Assembly: GCA_003427395.1 (NCBI GenBank)
Contig: BFEA01000191.1
Location: 2,447,520 to 2,503,351 of the forward strand
Direction: 5' to 3'
Length of the DNA: 55,832 nucleotides
From: Chara braunii
Lineage: Eukaryota > Streptophyta > Charophyceae > Charales > Characeae
A program made the translations under genes and the position numbers. The notes beneath the pieces are model-generated. The model worked only from the letters and a program-made list of their open reading frames with translations, made no database searches and was not told the origin of the DNA. Below are positions 54,501 through 55,832 of this stretch, piece by piece (the stretch's first letter is position 1; each line of letters opens with the position of its first letter).

Positions 54501-55832
54501 GTGTAGTCTGATCCTGTTTAGCCTAGTCTGAATCTGAGCTGGTCTGGCCCGGTCTGATCCAGCCCAGTCTTGGTTTGTTGCTGCCACTATTTTCTGCATT
54601 CAAAGCCTCCTGCAGTTGTGGTCCTCTACGTCCGTGATCGGCTTCCGGTGTGGTATTCAGTTTTTGAGACCTGCTGCTATTTCTTTGCAGCGTCCGAGTC
54701 CTCACACTTTACTGTGCCGCGGACTGAGAGCAACTGCTGAATTCGCCGTGTCCGGTTTCTGAGTCTGCAACTCCGCTGTTCAGTGTTTGGTGTCTGCCAA
54801 AACTCTGGGTTCGTGCGAGCAACAGCTGCTGCCTGATTTTCTTGTCACTGTTTGAATTTTTGAGGTAAGTTACTGTTTTGAAACCCGCATCCTGGATAGT
54901 TGGTGTGCTTGAGGCAAATGTCCCGAACTTCAAATATGGCGTGTATATTCTCAAACTTCCCCCTTTTGAAAGGCCCAGTCACTGTTAGCCCTTGGTCTAG
55001 CTCAACACCTCCGACAGCGGACTGCCACATAGTATATTGGCATTGAGCTAAGCAGCGTCGCTACACAGGTTGTTGTTGTGGCCACACGACATAACATATT
55101 TCTGATGTCCTCGAACAACTCACTGCATTCCTGTCGTGCTCGCACAGTACATCCCACCTCTGTTATGTTCACATAGCACACTGTATCTCTGTCGTGCCCA
55201 CATAGCACATGGTTATTGTGGCAAATAGCATCGACATAACACAGAGAGGCTGCTTTCATGACGATCTTTTCAGTCATAACTCTCTCTGTCGACCGAGGTG
55301 CGGTGCAGCCACGGAATAGGAAGAGAATCAGAGAACCATGAAAATTTCGTAGTGCCACTGAGAGTGGCATTTCTGGAATTGGCGTAGCATAATGACCGAG
55401 TTACCGCGTAGACTGCAATTTGCTATCCGCAAGATGTCTAGTGAATATGGGTAACTCCGACGAGTGGTAAATCCGAACGGTGAGAACTCCTATTTTGAAG
55501 CTCCTTTCGGATGTCTGAGACCCCATCTCCAATTAGGATATCCAAGCGCTGTCGGTGCGAATACCCTTACAAGGGTATCCGCCCTGGTTTTTGCAAGTGA
55601 CAGAAAATAGTTTTGGTCTAGAGTTTAAGTATACCGCGCTAAGCGCGACTGCGTCAGTAATTGCTTTGACTGGATGGTTGACCGCAATAGTGAGTGCGTG
55701 GGCGCGCAGGCTTAAGGCGCGCGTGATTCTTTTCTGTTGTTGATCGTGAAGCCGNCCCGGACCTCAGTCCTTCTGCTTGGTGACATTTATTTTATTATTT
55801 TATTTATTTTTGATTAAGCAGGAAATTAAGGA
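54501..55832. other. Gene-free right end with 29-bp repeats
   Basis: Three 29-base units start CTGTCGTGCTCGCACAGTAC, CTGTTATGTTCACATAGCAC and CTGTCGTGCCCACATAGCAC at 55131, 55160 and 55189. 55552-55610 is the inverted partner of 41461-41519. An undetermined base lies at 55755. Minus-strand frames at 54709-54954 and 55002-55370 show no domain. Confidence 0.55.

Overview
The window looks like repeat-dominated nuclear DNA of a green-lineage eukaryote, most likely a charophyte alga such as Chara. That host call is inference. It rests on plant-type retroelements with a tRNA-iMet primer site, a chromovirus-type Ty3/gypsy element, a Penelope-like protein with GIY-YIG placed before any reverse transcriptase, and gag/pol families I associate with charophyte scaffolds. 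There are no operons, bacterial promoters or convincing intact host genes. Almost everything with coding character lies on the minus strand and is decayed.

Layout. 449-8435: a complete but dead Ty3/gypsy element (LTR, primer site, gag, protease, RT/RNase H, integrase, LTR), with a 121-bp inverted duplication at its right LTR. 8761-9420: an array of about 60-bp repeats. 10330-12126: two gag-like modules of other LTR elements. 12317-15122: a decayed Penelope-like protein made of a Gly/Asn-rich CCHC knuckle, coiled coil, SAP-like motif, GIY-YIG nuclease and a His/Cys-rich linker, cut off before any reverse transcriptase. 16630-17508: satellite-like repeats between short inverted ends. 17936-19532: possible exons of an unrecognised gene. 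20200-20940: a 0.3-kb-arm inverted repeat. 21661-22990, 29125-29690 and 42480-42680: further arrays whose units are short palindromes. 24420-26520 and 38955-40770: two copies of a compound dispersed repeat carrying a tRNA-derived SINE. 30942-33065: a tandemly duplicated LTR-like unit. 33190-36900: microsatellite-rich DNA. 43570-46126: remains of two more retroelement genes. 46820-50466: a 5'-truncated LINE with a poly(A) tail. 51367-52101: a clean open frame for the C-terminal half of a Ty3/gypsy integrase. 52669-53532: an unrecognised intact open frame that merges into 1.2 kb of TCTGA-type repeats.

How the parts relate. This is a graveyard of nested retroelements. The Ty3 element shows every stage of decay: lost protease and integrase catalytic residues, a short deletion in RT and a large deletion in the integrase C-terminus. 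The integrase at 51.4 kb and the unknown frame at 52.7 kb are the only long frames that look young. The most notable items are the CCHC/coiled-coil/GIY-YIG Penelope-like protein and the recurring design of unrelated minisatellites built from 40-63-bp self-complementary units.
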